Positions 17,060-25,804 of a stretch of 64,000 bases of DNA are shown piece by piece. Position numbers and translations under genes: made by a program. This DNA comes from Leptospira ognonensis (lineage in GTDB: Bacteria; Spirochaetota; Leptospiria; Leptospirales; Leptospiraceae). The stretch lies in assembly GCF_004770745.1 (NCBI RefSeq), contig NZ_RQGD01000035.1, positions 186,001 through 250,000 of the forward strand. The letters run 5' to 3'. Position 1 is the stretch's first letter. Each line of letters starts with the position of its first letter. The notes below the pieces were generated by a model that searched no databases, was not told where the DNA came from, and worked only from the letters and a program-made list of their open reading frames with translations.

Positions 17060-18192
17060 AAGAGTTTAAAGTTGGGTTAGATGCGCGACCGCTTTCGACT
17101 CGTATGTCTGGTGTGGGTAGATTGATAGGCGAGACGATTAAAGCCTTCCCAAATGCGGAGAAATACCATTTTTATTTATTTTCGCATCTACCGATTCATT
17201 CTGATCATAAAGAGATTCTAACGTTAACAAATGTCACGGTAGTTCCAAATGGTAATGTCTTTCGTTGGAAGGGCGGTTTATATTATAACCTTTTTTTACC
17301 TCTGTATTTAAGATTTAAGAAATTGGATCTTTTTTGGGGTTCCCAGCAGGTTTTACCTCCACTGTTACCTGGAAAACTAAAGGCTGTGTTGACGTATTGT
17401 GATCTGGTCCTGTATTTATACCCCGAAACCATGAGACCAATTGCGAGATGGCAGCAGAGACTTTTTCAAAAGTATTCCGTAAAGCGATCTTCTTATATCT
17501 TATCGATCTCAAAACAAACGAGTGATGATATGTGTAAGTTTTTCGGCTATGAAAAGGCGAATGCAGGTGTTGCCTATCCTGGAGTGAATCATTCCGAAAT
17601 TTCGAAATTATTATCGAAACAAATGTCAAAGCGATTTTCTGATTTAGGCGATGGATATCTTCTGTCAGTTTCTACTTTAGAACCAAGAAAGAACTATCCA
17701 TTCCTACTCGAAGTCTTCAGAGAATATCGTAAAATGAACCCAAAAGATCATAGAGAGTGGGTGATCATTGGAAAGATTGGTTGGGAGAGTCGGGAATTCA
17801 TTGAAGAAATCCGAACCGAACAATCGTTGTTTGGTGACCTTCATATCTTAGACTCGGTCGGAGATTCAGATCTGCAACATCTCTATCGAAATGCGGGTCT
17901 TTTTTTATTCGCCTCGCATTATGAGGGTTTTGGTATCCCGATGCTCGAAGCGTTATATCATAAAAAATATTGTATGGTTTCTGATATTCCCACATTCAGG
18001 GAAATCGGAGGAGATGGTGTCACCTACCTTCCCTATAAAACCAAGGAGGATGCCAAAGAATGGGCATCGGAGATTTTTAAATTTTGTAAACACCCGATTG
18101 CTCCCACATCGGACATATCTAAATTTACCTGGGAAAATGCCGCTAAAGTCACGGAAGGCATTTTTTCTAAGATCCTCCAAGAAAAGCATTAG
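17053..18192 (+). CDS. Glycosyltransferase family 4-type protein
   Basis: The 379-residue protein has a GT-B architecture: N-terminal acceptor domain with KVGLDARPLSTRMSGVGRLI, and a C-terminal nucleotide-sugar domain with LLSVSTLEPRKNYPFLLEVF (about 199-218) and the EX7E-type segment HYEGFGIPMLEALYHKK, followed by REIGGDGVTYLP. Family members add hexoses or similar sugars to lipid-linked acceptors at the cytoplasmic face. No other polysaccharide genes are adjacent, so the acceptor is not predictable. It overlaps the CysQ-like gene and converges with the small minus-strand gene 1 base away. Confidence 0.88.
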   Translation: MVEEFKVGLDARPLSTRMSGVGRLIGETIKAFPNAEKYHFYLFSHLPIHSDHKEILTLTNVTVVPNGNVFRWKGGLYYNLFLPLYLRFKKLDLFWGSQQVLPPLLPGKLKAVLTYCDLVLYLYPETMRPIARWQQRLFQKYSVKRSSYILSISKQTSDDMCKFFGYEKANAGVAYPGVNHSEISKLLSKQMSKRFSDLGDGYLLSVSTLEPRKNYPFLLEVFREYRKMNPKDHREWVIIGKIGWESREFIEEIRTEQSLFGDLHILDSVGDSDLQHLYRNAGLFLFASHYEGFGIPMLEALYHKKYCMVSDIPTFREIGGDGVTYLPYKTKEDAKEWASEIFKFCKHPIAPTSDISKFTWENAAKVTEGIFSKILQEKH

Positions 18193-18600
18193 TCAGAGAA
18201 AGATGTCAAATATCCGCAACATTGGATTTACCTTTTCCACTAACCCAGAGTAAAGAATCACAGAACTTCCTGTGTTCGAATTTACTTGCAGATGAAATTT
18301 ATATTTTGTCATCGCTTGCACTTCTGCATTCCATTCATTCGTAAGATCTAAAAGACAGATCTTGTCAGCTTTGATCTCCTGGGTCTCTGCCCATCGAATA
18401 TTTTCCGTTTTGCCATCTCTTTTGAATTTAGCAGAAAGAAGATTTTTTGACATTTTCCACTTAACGAAAGTTTGTATGTTTCTTTCATAGGGCTCGGTTT
18501 TTGAGATGATCATGGACAAACCATAACCTTCCCATAATCCGTCTGAATATTTTTTCCATTCTGTTTCGTTAGAGAAGTAGTTGTATTGTATAAGATTCAG
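18193..18600 (-). CDS. Conserved-looking small protein, non-canonical start
   Basis: The safe part is 18193-18519 (108 residues from a TTG). The reading frame stays open for 30 further codons, and the added sequence (YFSNETEWKKYSDGLWEGYG) looks like real protein. In that extension the best initiation site is CTG at 18598-18600, with AAAGGA 4 bases upstream; no ATG, GTG or TTG exists. The protein would be about 135 residues, without signal peptide or membrane helix, rich in Lys and Trp, with a C-terminal half resembling a beta-barrel fold. No family recognised. The start lies 14 bases from the divergent tlpA-like start. Confidence 0.55.
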   Translation of the reverse strand: MNLIQYNYFSNETEWKKYSDGLWEGYGLSMIISKTEPYERNIQTFVKWKMSKNLLSAKFKRDGKTENIRWAETQEIKADKICLLDLTNEWNAEVQAMTKYKFHLQVNSNTGSSVILYSGLVEKVNPMLRIFDIFL

Positions 18601-18614
18601 GGGATCCTTTCCTC

Positions 18615-19139
18615 ATGAGACTTTTTCTTGTTTTCATTTATCTATTTGTGATTTCATTTACCCTCTCTTTTTGTGACTCCAAAGTAAATCCAAAAACCAA
18701 TCTGATCTCTTTACCCATGAAGACAATTGATGGTAATACAGTGCGACTCACCGACTTCAAAAATAAAGTCGTTGTTTTAGATTTTTGGGCGACTTGGTGT
18801 GAGCCATGTGTGAAGGCCGTGCCTGTCCTAAATCAGTGGAAGGCATCTCTTTCCGCCGATGAATTTGTTTTTCTCGGTATCAATACGGATGAGGGAACCG
18901 AACTCGCAAAAATAAAGGAAGATCTCAAGATCTTAAAAATGAATTACCCGACAATTCTCGACCCTGATTGGAAGTTGTCAGAAAATTATGATGTCGATGG
19001 AATTCCAACCTTACTCGTTTTTAACAGAAAAGGGGAGCTAGTTTACCGGCAGTCTGGACTGATTGCGTCGGATCTTCCAGGTCTTCTCTTACGCTCCAAG
19101 GTTTGGATGCTGTGTGATGATTGTGCAATGCAAAAATAA
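18615..19139 (+). CDS. TlpA-like thioredoxin-fold lipoprotein
   Basis: The 174-residue protein has a lipoprotein signal (IYLFVISFTLSFC, lipid Cys at about 20), then a TlpA/ResA-type thioredoxin domain: VRLTDFKNKVVVLDFWATWCEPCVKAVPVLN with the active-site WCEPC, and the cis-proline segment VDGIPTLLVFNRKG. The central insertion typical of this class (about 85-110) is present. It is probably a membrane-anchored periplasmic disulfide reductase, for example in cytochrome c maturation. The C terminus carries another cysteine pair CDDC near the end (MLCDDCAMQK), which is less usual. Confidence 0.9.
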   Translation: MRLFLVFIYLFVISFTLSFCDSKVNPKTNLISLPMKTIDGNTVRLTDFKNKVVVLDFWATWCEPCVKAVPVLNQWKASLSADEFVFLGINTDEGTELAKIKEDLKILKMNYPTILDPDWKLSENYDVDGIPTLLVFNRKGELVYRQSGLIASDLPGLLLRSKVWMLCDDCAMQK

Positions 19140-19258
19140 ACGAGTGTTAAATAGAGATTCTATTTCAAAATCAATTCTGAAAATGTCTTGACCTGCTAAG
19201 AACTTTCTTGTCATCTAAACTTACCATTTTACGCTTGTGATCCATAAAGGAGTCCAAA

Positions 19259-21193
19259 ATGCCATCGAATTTGCCCGAACTCTTCCAGCAGAGTGCTGAA
19301 AAATTTGGGAATCGCCCAGCCTTTGTCAGCAAAGACGAATCCAAAAGTTTTAAACCAACAACCTTCAAAGAATTATATGAGCACGGTCTAAATCTTGCTG
19401 AAGCGCTCGTAGACTTAGGTGTGCAAGCCAGAGAGAATGTTGCACTTCTTGCAGATAACCGTTTAGAGTGGATCATTGCCGATTATGGAATTCTCATTGC
19501 TGGTGCCTGTGATGTACCTCGTGGCACGGATATTACCGATTCAGAAATCGTTTACATTCTCAATCACTGTGAAGCGAAAGTCATCTTTGTAGAAAACGAC
19601 AAGATGCTGGAAAAGTTTCAAAAAAACAGATCCCAATTCGAACATGCAAAAACCATCATTGTAATGGATAAAAAATCCACAGCGACAGGAGTTTTGAAAT
19701 TGCATGACCTTTTAGAAAAGGGTAAAGACCTTCGTGCTAAGGGTGGCAGAAAGGCAGAAGAGAGAACAAAAGGGATTAAACCAGATGATCTCTTTACCAT
19801 TATTTACACTTCAGGTACTACAGGGATGCCGAAGGGTGTGATGCTTATGCACTCGAATATGCTCCACCAAACTACCGAAATTCTAAAAATGATCGTCATC
19901 AAACAAGAAGAGCGCATGTTATCCATCCTTCCTGTTTGGCACGTCTTTGAGAGAGTGTTTGAATACCTTGCGATCGCAGCCGGATGTTCTACGTATTATA
20001 CAAATGTAAGAGATCTACGAGATGATATGAAAAAGGCAAAGCCAACTTTTATGGCTTCTGCTCCTCGACTCTGGGAAAGTATCTATACTGGAATTTATAC
20101 AAGAATTAGTGATCCTAGACAAACGCCCGCAATACGAAGAGGGCTTTTCCGATTGGCTTATTTTTTCTCTAAACATTTTCATGCTGCACTCAGATTTCTT
20201 AAGGGAAATGAAGTTGATTATACTGGAAGAAATCCATTTGTATCCCTCTTTCGAGGAATCCTTAGCCTAATAGTGCTTATCTTAACGGCACCTTTTAATG
20301 CACTACTCGACATCCTTGTTCTTTCGAAAATTCGAGAGGCAACCGGTGGCGAGTTGAAAGCATCGGTTTCTGGTGGTGGTGCCTTACAAAAGCATGTAGA
20401 TTCTTTTTTCAATGATATTGGGATCAACGTACTCGAAGGTTATGGAATGACCGAAACATCACCTGTTATCTCGGTTCGAACATTCAAGCAACTGATCCAA
20501 GGATCGGTTGGATCTATTGCCCCAATGTCGGAAGTTCAAATCCGCGATGACCATGGCAAGGTTCTTACACATATGGATGCGAACCAAAAACTCATCGAGG
20601 GAAAATTGGGCCAAAGAGGGGTAATCCATGTGCGAGGACCGCAGGTGATGAAGGGTTATTATAAAAATCCAGAAACAACTGCTAAAGTGATCAAAGACAA
20701 TTGGATGGATACTGGTGATATCGGTATGTTCAATTTCAAAAAGACACTTACGATCACAGGGAGAGCCAAGGATACAGTGGTGTTACTTGGTGGTGAGAAC
20801 GTTGAGCCAGTTCCGATTGAAAATAAGCTTTCTGAGTCTCCTTATATCTTTCAGGTGATGGTTGTGGGACAGGACCAAAAAAATCTGGGAGCCATTATTG
20901 TCCCAAATTTTGAAACTTTGGGAGAATGGACAGCGGAGAATGGGATCACAGAAAAGGATCCAAACAAGTTGATTGAAAATCCAAAGGTGATTGATTTTTA
21001 CAAGAAAGAGATCAAGGCATTAAACAATACAAAAACAGGTTTTAAATCGTTTGAACAAGTCACTCCCTTCTTTCTCATTACCAAACAGTTCGAAGTGGGC
21101 GACGAATTGACGAACTTACACAAGATGAAAAGACATTTGATTACCGAAAAATACAAAGCAAAGATCACGGCACTTTATGCCGGAGACCTTTAA
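19259..21193 (+). CDS. Long-chain acyl-CoA synthetase (AMP-forming)
   Basis: The ATG at 19259 is preceded by AAAGGAG. The 644-residue enzyme shows the AMP-binding motif [20 protein letters not shown] (about 180-199), the A5-type motif [13 protein letters not shown] and the MDTGDIG and [17 protein letters not shown] motifs of the C-terminal domain. It resembles the FadD15-type enzymes that have a long linker, with a hydrophobic segment (about 325-350, [17 protein letters not shown]) that may associate with the membrane. It activates fatty acids with ATP and CoA for degradation or lipid synthesis. The gene appears monocistronic, ending in a clear terminator. Confidence 0.93.
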   Translation: MPSNLPELFQQSAEKFGNRPAFVSKDESKSFKPTTFKELYEHGLNLAEALVDLGVQARENVALLADNRLEWIIADYGILIAGACDVPRGTDITDSEIVYILNHCEAKVIFVENDKMLEKFQKNRSQFEHAKTIIVMDKKSTATGVLKLHDLLEKGKDLRAKGGRKAEERTKGIKPDDLFTIIYTSGTTGMPKGVMLMHSNMLHQTTEILKMIVIKQEERMLSILPVWHVFERVFEYLAIAAGCSTYYTNVRDLRDDMKKAKPTFMASAPRLWESIYTGIYTRISDPRQTPAIRRGLFRLAYFFSKHFHAALRFLKGNEVDYTGRNPFVSLFRGILSLIVLILTAPFNALLDILVLSKIREATGGELKASVSGGGALQKHVDSFFNDIGINVLEGYGMTETSPVISVRTFKQLIQGSVGSIAPMSEVQIRDDHGKVLTHMDANQKLIEGKLGQRGVIHVRGPQVMKGYYKNPETTAKVIKDNWMDTGDIGMFNFKKTLTITGRAKDTVVLLGGENVEPVPIENKLSESPYIFQVMVVGQDQKNLGAIIVPNFETLGEWTAENGITEKDPNKLIENPKVIDFYKKEIKALNNTKTGFKSFEQVTPFFLITKQFEVGDELTNLHKMKRHLITEKYKAKITALYAGDL

Positions 21194-21215
21194 AATCCAA
21201 ATTTTCCGGGAAGAG

Positions 21216-21241
21216 AGCCGCCTTATGGGCGGTTTTTTTTT
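21216..21241 (+). terminator. Intrinsic terminator after the acyl-CoA synthetase
   Basis: A stem CCGCC / GGCGG (21218-21222 with 21228-21232) around a TTATG loop is followed by nine Ts. It lies 23 bases after the stop codon. Confidence 0.85.
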
Positions 21242-21269
21242 GCCCTGATACAGAGGATTTGCCGATGGA

Positions 21270-21944
21270 TTGTATGTGAGTCCAACGGATGAGATCCAAA
21301 AATCGCTTGAAAGTTCCATCTTTCATCCCTACCAACACCAGGATTATTACGGATGGGACTCTTTATTCCTTTCCCCACTGAAATTTGGCGAAGTTTGGAA
21401 TTTACTGAACGTTCCTTCCGTCTCACCGGGACTCCTAGCATTTTTGACTTTGCGTAGTTATTTGACCTCTTCGATGCATGGGCAAAAAATCGAGTTAACG
21501 GGACTTAGTCGCAATTGGAAAACCTACCTTGCAAGAAGCTCCTATCTACAAAAGAATACAAATCTTTTTACGCAAGATTTTATACCTGAAATTGTAAAAG
21601 CCGAGGATACTATTTCTGAAGGAAATGATATCCTCAAATCACAGGATTGGAAAAATAGTCTTCGATTAGAATTTTCAGAGAGAGGGAAAAAAACTTTGTT
21701 TTACGTAGCTTCCTCAAAAGTGGAAGGGGTGGCAGCTAAAAATCTTTCCGAAATGTTATCTCAATTTTTAGTAGAATCACAACGTAACGATCGATTGACG
21801 CGAGCCTATATTCGAAAGGAATCTTCCTCTTATCTTTACATTCAATCGGAAGAGCAAATCCATCCTCGTGTGTTTTTTAAAGATGATGCTACACAATTTC
21901 CTGAATTTTTATTGTTTATTGCAGAGCTTATCCCTATCAAGTAG
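21270..21944 (+). CDS. Protein of unknown function
   Basis: The 224-residue protein is read from a TTG at 21270 (a GTG at 21276 is an alternative). The only purine-rich site, AGAGGA at 21252-21257, is 12 bases upstream, which is long, so the start is uncertain. No signal peptide is evident and I recognise no domain. Features seen are an aromatic N-terminal part (HPYQHQDYYGWDSLFLSPLK) and a C-terminal alternation of charged and hydrophobic strands (RVFFKDDATQFPEFLLFIAEL). It lies just after the terminator and converges with the Lon-domain gene, 2 bases away. Confidence 0.65.
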   Translation: MYVSPTDEIQKSLESSIFHPYQHQDYYGWDSLFLSPLKFGEVWNLLNVPSVSPGLLAFLTLRSYLTSSMHGQKIELTGLSRNWKTYLARSSYLQKNTNLFTQDFIPEIVKAEDTISEGNDILKSQDWKNSLRLEFSERGKKTLFYVASSKVEGVAAKNLSEMLSQFLVESQRNDRLTRAYIRKESSSYLYIQSEEQIHPRVFFKDDATQFPEFLLFIAELIPIK

Positions 21945-21946
21945 TT

Positions 21947-22555
21947 CTACTCGCGAAGATTCATATCACGAAGTATATCTAACAATTTTTTACTTTTGTC
22001 TAAAAGATTGACGGTTTCTAATATTTCCTGTTTCAATACATATTCAAAATTCAGAATGCTTGCTATAAAATCGATCGGAAATAAATGATTCGCAATGTGA
22101 TTGATTTTTAGGATGATCAACTCTTCAGCACCTTCTGCAAGTAAAATCCTTTTTGTCAAGAGCAGTAATTCGGCTAACGTATTTTTAAATTCTGAATTGC
22201 CTCTATTCGCTTTGTCCTGTTCGATTTTTCTAACATTCGAAATTCGGAAAGGCTCCATGGATTCGTAGTTTATGATTTCGGCTGTTCCCAGTCCCTCGAG
22301 TAATATATTGGATCTTCCATCCTCTAATCTCTCACACTGGATAACATGACCCCAGCCGAATATTCTTTCAATAGGCAAAGGCCCTGATCCCGACCAGTTT
22401 CTGGGATAGGGAACGATGCCCATTTCGTTTCCGTTTTCTAAACAATACGTAAGCATGGAACGATATCTGGGTTCAAAAATATGAAGGGGCAAAAAGGTAC
22501 CTGGGAAAAGAAATACCTCAGGTAAAGGAAATAAGGGCAACGTGAAGGTTGACAC
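21947..22555 (-). CDS. Lon N-terminal (LON substrate-binding) domain protein
   Basis: The 202-residue protein consists of a stand-alone Lon N-terminal domain: TLPLFPLPEVFLFPGTFLPLHIFEPRYRSML at the start, then GWGHVIQCERLEDGRSNILLEGLGTAEI, followed by a helical part ending ETVNLLDKSKKLLDILR. It lacks the AAA and protease domains of Lon. Such proteins occur widely but their role is not settled; substrate or peptide binding is the usual guess. It is divergent from rfaE1, with 50 bases between the start codons. Confidence 0.88.
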   Translation of the reverse strand: MSTFTLPLFPLPEVFLFPGTFLPLHIFEPRYRSMLTYCLENGNEMGIVPYPRNWSGSGPLPIERIFGWGHVIQCERLEDGRSNILLEGLGTAEIINYESMEPFRISNVRKIEQDKANRGNSEFKNTLAELLLLTKRILLAEGAEELIILKINHIANHLFPIDFIASILNFEYVLKQEILETVNLLDKSKKLLDILRDMNLRE

Positions 22556-22577
22556 CTATTAATAAAACAGTTTCATT
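22549..22577 (+). promoter_or_regulatory. Candidate promoter for the rfaE1 run
   Basis: A perfect TTGACA (22549-22554) is followed after 17 bases by TTCATT (22572-22577), 28 bases before the rfaE1 ATG. The -35 box lies over the first codons of the divergent Lon-domain gene. The -10 match is weak. Confidence 0.4.
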
Positions 22578-22605
22578 GGAAACTTGTAAATCCAAAAAGG
22601 TATAA

Positions 22606-23625
22606 ATGAATTTGAAAATTAATCGGTCTCGGTTACGAGAAGCATTTGCCAAATTACCATCTTTAAAAGTTTTAGTGATCGGAGATTTGATCTTAGATGA
22701 GTATTTATTTGGGAGCGTAGAGAGGATTTCTCCAGAAGCCCCCGTTCCTGTTGTCTGGGTGAGAAAAGAAAAACATGCACTCGGGGGTTCTGGAAACGTA
22801 ATACAAAATTTGGCTTCCATCGGGGTAAACTCTATTGTTATGGGACGGGTGGGTAAAGACAATGCGTTTCAAACATTGAGACAACTGCTCGCCGAACAAA
22901 ACGTAGCCGAAGAAGATTTTTCCTTACTTTCCTCCGATACACTACCAACAATTCTTAAGACTAGAATCATTGCATCGAATCAGCAAATCTGTCGAGTGGA
23001 TCGTGAAGAAGTCCTCCCTTTGACATCGGCAGAGGAAAATCAAGTGATCGAAGGATTTAAATCCAAGATCAAACAATGTTCTGCGATCATCATTTCTGAT
23101 TACGATAAAGGGTATTTGACAGAGCGTGTCATACTCGAGTGCATTGATCTCGCTAGAAAGCATGATGTCATCGTGACTGTCGATCCGCAAGTTAGCCATT
23201 TCTTTCAATACAAGAATATAGATATAATGACGCCAAATCATCACGAGGCCGGAAAGGCATTGGGTAGAAAATTGGTAACAGAAAAAGATATTGAGGATGC
23301 TTGTCTGGAAATCTGTGAAATAATAAGACCACGGGCAATGATGATCACAAGAGGCGAAAAGGGTATGTCGATTTATGAGACCAAACTTAGAAAATTCTAT
23401 CATATCCCGACGGTGGCAAAAGAAGTATTTGATGTAACGGGAGCAGGTGATACGGTCATTAGTATGTATACCGCATTTCTTGCCGCAGGTCTCAGCATAT
23501 TAGAATCGAGTCTTGTTGCCAACGCAAGTGCTGGCGTTGTGGTCGGTAAATTGGGAACTGCAACGGTTACTCCGTCGGAAATTGAGCAGAACTTAGGTGT
23601 TCTGGGCATCTTGGAGGAATCTTAG
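22606..23625 (+). CDS. rfaE1: D-glycero-beta-D-manno-heptose-7-phosphate kinase
   Basis: The 339-residue PfkB-family kinase matches the N-terminal half of E. coli HldE: LVIGDLILDEYLFGSVERISPEAPVPVV (about 25-52), GGSGNVIQNLASIGVN, and the catalytic signature FDVTGAGDTVISMYTAFLAAG (about 272-292) with the Asp base. It makes heptose-1,7-bisphosphate for LPS inner-core ADP-heptose. In this genome the kinase and adenylyltransferase are separate adjacent genes: the stop codon directly precedes the rfaE2 ATG. The first gene of a long LPS-related plus-strand run. Confidence 0.94.
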   Translation: MNLKINRSRLREAFAKLPSLKVLVIGDLILDEYLFGSVERISPEAPVPVVWVRKEKHALGGSGNVIQNLASIGVNSIVMGRVGKDNAFQTLRQLLAEQNVAEEDFSLLSSDTLPTILKTRIIASNQQICRVDREEVLPLTSAEENQVIEGFKSKIKQCSAIIISDYDKGYLTERVILECIDLARKHDVIVTVDPQVSHFFQYKNIDIMTPNHHEAGKALGRKLVTEKDIEDACLEICEIIRPRAMMITRGEKGMSIYETKLRKFYHIPTVAKEVFDVTGAGDTVISMYTAFLAAGLSILESSLVANASAGVVVGKLGTATVTPSEIEQNLGVLGILEES

Positions 23626-24114
23626 ATGAGTTTTTATTCTCGCTTGCTATCAAAGATCATCCAGACCGAGGAAGTTGAATCGTTCCGAAAGCAATTGCTA
23701 GGCAAGAAGGTTGTTTTTACCAACGGATGTTTTGATCTTCTACATCCGGGTCATGTTGAATACTTAGCAAGGGCACGGGATCTTGGAGATTTTTTATGGA
23801 TTGGAGTTAATTCTGATGAATCGGTTTCACGATTAAAGGGCCCAGGTCGACCTATCAATAAGGCAGAGGACCGAGCAAAAGTTCTTGCGGGGCTTGCTTG
23901 TGTAGATGGAGTGACGACTTTTTCTGAGGACACGCCTTTACTCCTGCTTTCTAAAGTAAAACCCAACATCCATACCAAGGGTGGAGATTATACCAAAGAA
24001 ACACTTCCGGAATATCCACTCATCCTTTCTATGGGCGGGGAAGTGGTCATTTTGCCCTTCTTGGAAGGAAAATCGACTACATCAATTTTGGAAAAAGCGA
24101 AAACATCCATCTAA
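23626..24114 (+). CDS. rfaE2: D-glycero-beta-D-manno-heptose 1-phosphate adenylyltransferase
   Basis: The 162-residue nucleotidyltransferase corresponds to the C-terminal half of HldE: VFTNGCFDLLHPGHVEYLARA with the HxGH motif (HPGH), GVNSDESVSRLKGPGRPI, and a C-terminal EGKSTTSILEK, which is the ISTTxI-like ATP site. It transfers AMP to heptose-1-phosphate to form ADP-heptose. Length is right for a stand-alone domain. It begins on the base after the rfaE1 stop codon. Confidence 0.94.
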   Translation: MSFYSRLLSKIIQTEEVESFRKQLLGKKVVFTNGCFDLLHPGHVEYLARARDLGDFLWIGVNSDESVSRLKGPGRPINKAEDRAKVLAGLACVDGVTTFSEDTPLLLLSKVKPNIHTKGGDYTKETLPEYPLILSMGGEVVILPFLEGKSTTSILEKAKTSI

Positions 24115-24180
24115 ACGGTATTGATTTTGGGGTAAACTCTCCCAATCTGTAAAAAACAATTCTTTTCGTAGGGGTTTCTT

Positions 24181-25803
24181 TTGTCCAAGACCAAGTATAT
24201 ATTCATTACAGGTGGAGTTTCCTCCTCACTCGGCAAGGGTGTGACCGTTGCCGCTCTCGGTTGTTTGCTCGAGGCCCGAGGTTATACAGTATCTCTTCAA
24301 AAGATGGATCCCTATATCAACATTGATCCAGGGACAATGAGCCCATACCAACATGGGGAAGTCTATGTCACCGAAGATGGTGCCGAGACCGATCTTGATT
24401 TAGGATACTATGAGAGATTTACTCATAGCAAACTTTCACGAAAAAATTCTGTCTCAACAGGTCAAATCTATCATGCCGTTATTGAAAGAGAGAGGAAGGG
24501 AGATTATTTAGGAAGAACCGTTCAAGTTGTACCCCATATTACAAATGAGATACGAAATCGCATTTATACTCTTTCTCGAGATAATGAGACAGATTTTGTC
24601 ATAGTTGAAATTGGAGGAACAGTTGGCGATATTGAATCTGTTCCTTTTTTAGAAGCGATACGGCAAATGAGATATGAACACGGTGCGAGCCAAGTGTTAT
24701 TTTTGCACTTAACACTTGTTCCGACAATTACTGCGGCCGGTGAAGCAAAAACAAAGCCAACACAACATTCGGTTAAGGAGTTGCTCGCCTTAGGAATCCA
24801 ACCAGATATCCTGATCTGTAGAATCAACAAACCAATGACGAAAGAGATGAAGAGCAAAATATCTCTTTTTTGTAACGTAAAAGATCAAAATGTGATTTCG
24901 GCAGTTGATATCACCACTTCCATCTATGAGATTCCGATGATGTATAGAGAAGAAAAGCTCGATGAAGTCGTGTTGAACGCTCTTGGTATGGATCTAAGAA
25001 AATTGAGTTTCTCGCATTGGGAAAATTTAGTAAAACGAATTTTAAATACAAAGAAGAGTGTGAGAATTGCTCTTATAGGTAAATACATTTCACTTCAAGA
25101 TGCATACCGTTCTGTTTATGAATCCTTAGCCCATGGTGGGATTGCAAACGATGTGGAAGTACAAATCGTAAAATTAAATCCAGAAGATATTGATTCAAAA
25201 AATGTTAAGGAATTACTAAAGGGTGTGCATGGGATCTTAGTGCCCGGTGGTTTTGGAGAGCGAGGAATTGAAGGTAAGATTGCTTCCATTCACTTTGCCC
25301 GAGTAAAGAATATTCCTTTTTTTGGAATTTGTCTTGGAATGCAATGTGCTGTCATTGAGTTCGCCAGAAATGTATTAGGTTATAAGGATGCAAATTCTAC
25401 AGAGTTTCAGCCTCAATCTGGGCATCCTGTGATTTCGATGATTGAAGAGCAAATGGAAATTGAAAGAATGGGTGGTACCATGAGACTAGGTGCTTATCCT
25501 TGTATGGTCAAAAAAGGATCTCTTGCGTTCTCAGAGTATAAGACTGAAAAAATTTCGGAAAGACATCGCCACAGATTTGAATTTACTCTTCGTTATAAAG
25601 AGGAATATGAGAAAAAAGGCATGAATTTAACGGGATTTTCGCCTGATGAGAGTTTGGTGGAAATTGTTGAAGTACCGAATCATCCATGGTTTGTTGGTGT
25701 TCAATTCCATCCTGAATTTCAATCAAGACCAACAGAGCCGCATCCGTTATTTGCGGGTTTTATTAAGGCAGCAAGTAAATACGCAAAAAAAGTAGAGGAT
25801 TAA
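24181..25803 (+). CDS. pyrG: CTP synthase
   Basis: The TTG start at 24181 is preceded by AGGGG at a normal distance and yields the standard opening KYIFITGGVSSSLGKGVTVAALG. The 540-residue enzyme has the synthetase domain (about 1-265; KMDPYINIDPGTMSPYQHGEVYV) and the glutamine amidotransferase domain (about 290-535), with the nucleophile in FFGICLGMQCAVIEFARN and the His-Glu pair in VQFHPEFQSRP. It converts UTP to CTP, needed here for CMP-Kdo as well as nucleic acids. The 66-base gap before it holds a small hairpin with a bulged stem at about 24123-24147. It is 1 base from kdsA. Confidence 0.96.
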   Translation: MSKTKYIFITGGVSSSLGKGVTVAALGCLLEARGYTVSLQKMDPYINIDPGTMSPYQHGEVYVTEDGAETDLDLGYYERFTHSKLSRKNSVSTGQIYHAVIERERKGDYLGRTVQVVPHITNEIRNRIYTLSRDNETDFVIVEIGGTVGDIESVPFLEAIRQMRYEHGASQVLFLHLTLVPTITAAGEAKTKPTQHSVKELLALGIQPDILICRINKPMTKEMKSKISLFCNVKDQNVISAVDITTSIYEIPMMYREEKLDEVVLNALGMDLRKLSFSHWENLVKRILNTKKSVRIALIGKYISLQDAYRSVYESLAHGGIANDVEVQIVKLNPEDIDSKNVKELLKGVHGILVPGGFGERGIEGKIASIHFARVKNIPFFGICLGMQCAVIEFARNVLGYKDANSTEFQPQSGHPVISMIEEQMEIERMGGTMRLGAYPCMVKKGSLAFSEYKTEKISERHRHRFEFTLRYKEEYEKKGMNLTGFSPDESLVEIVEVPNHPWFVGVQFHPEFQSRPTEPHPLFAGFIKAASKYAKKVED

Positions 25804-25804
25804 G

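Noticed and set aside
22942..23403. A 153-codon minus-strand frame
   Set aside because: It is antisense to rfaE1, whose plus-strand motifs are certain.
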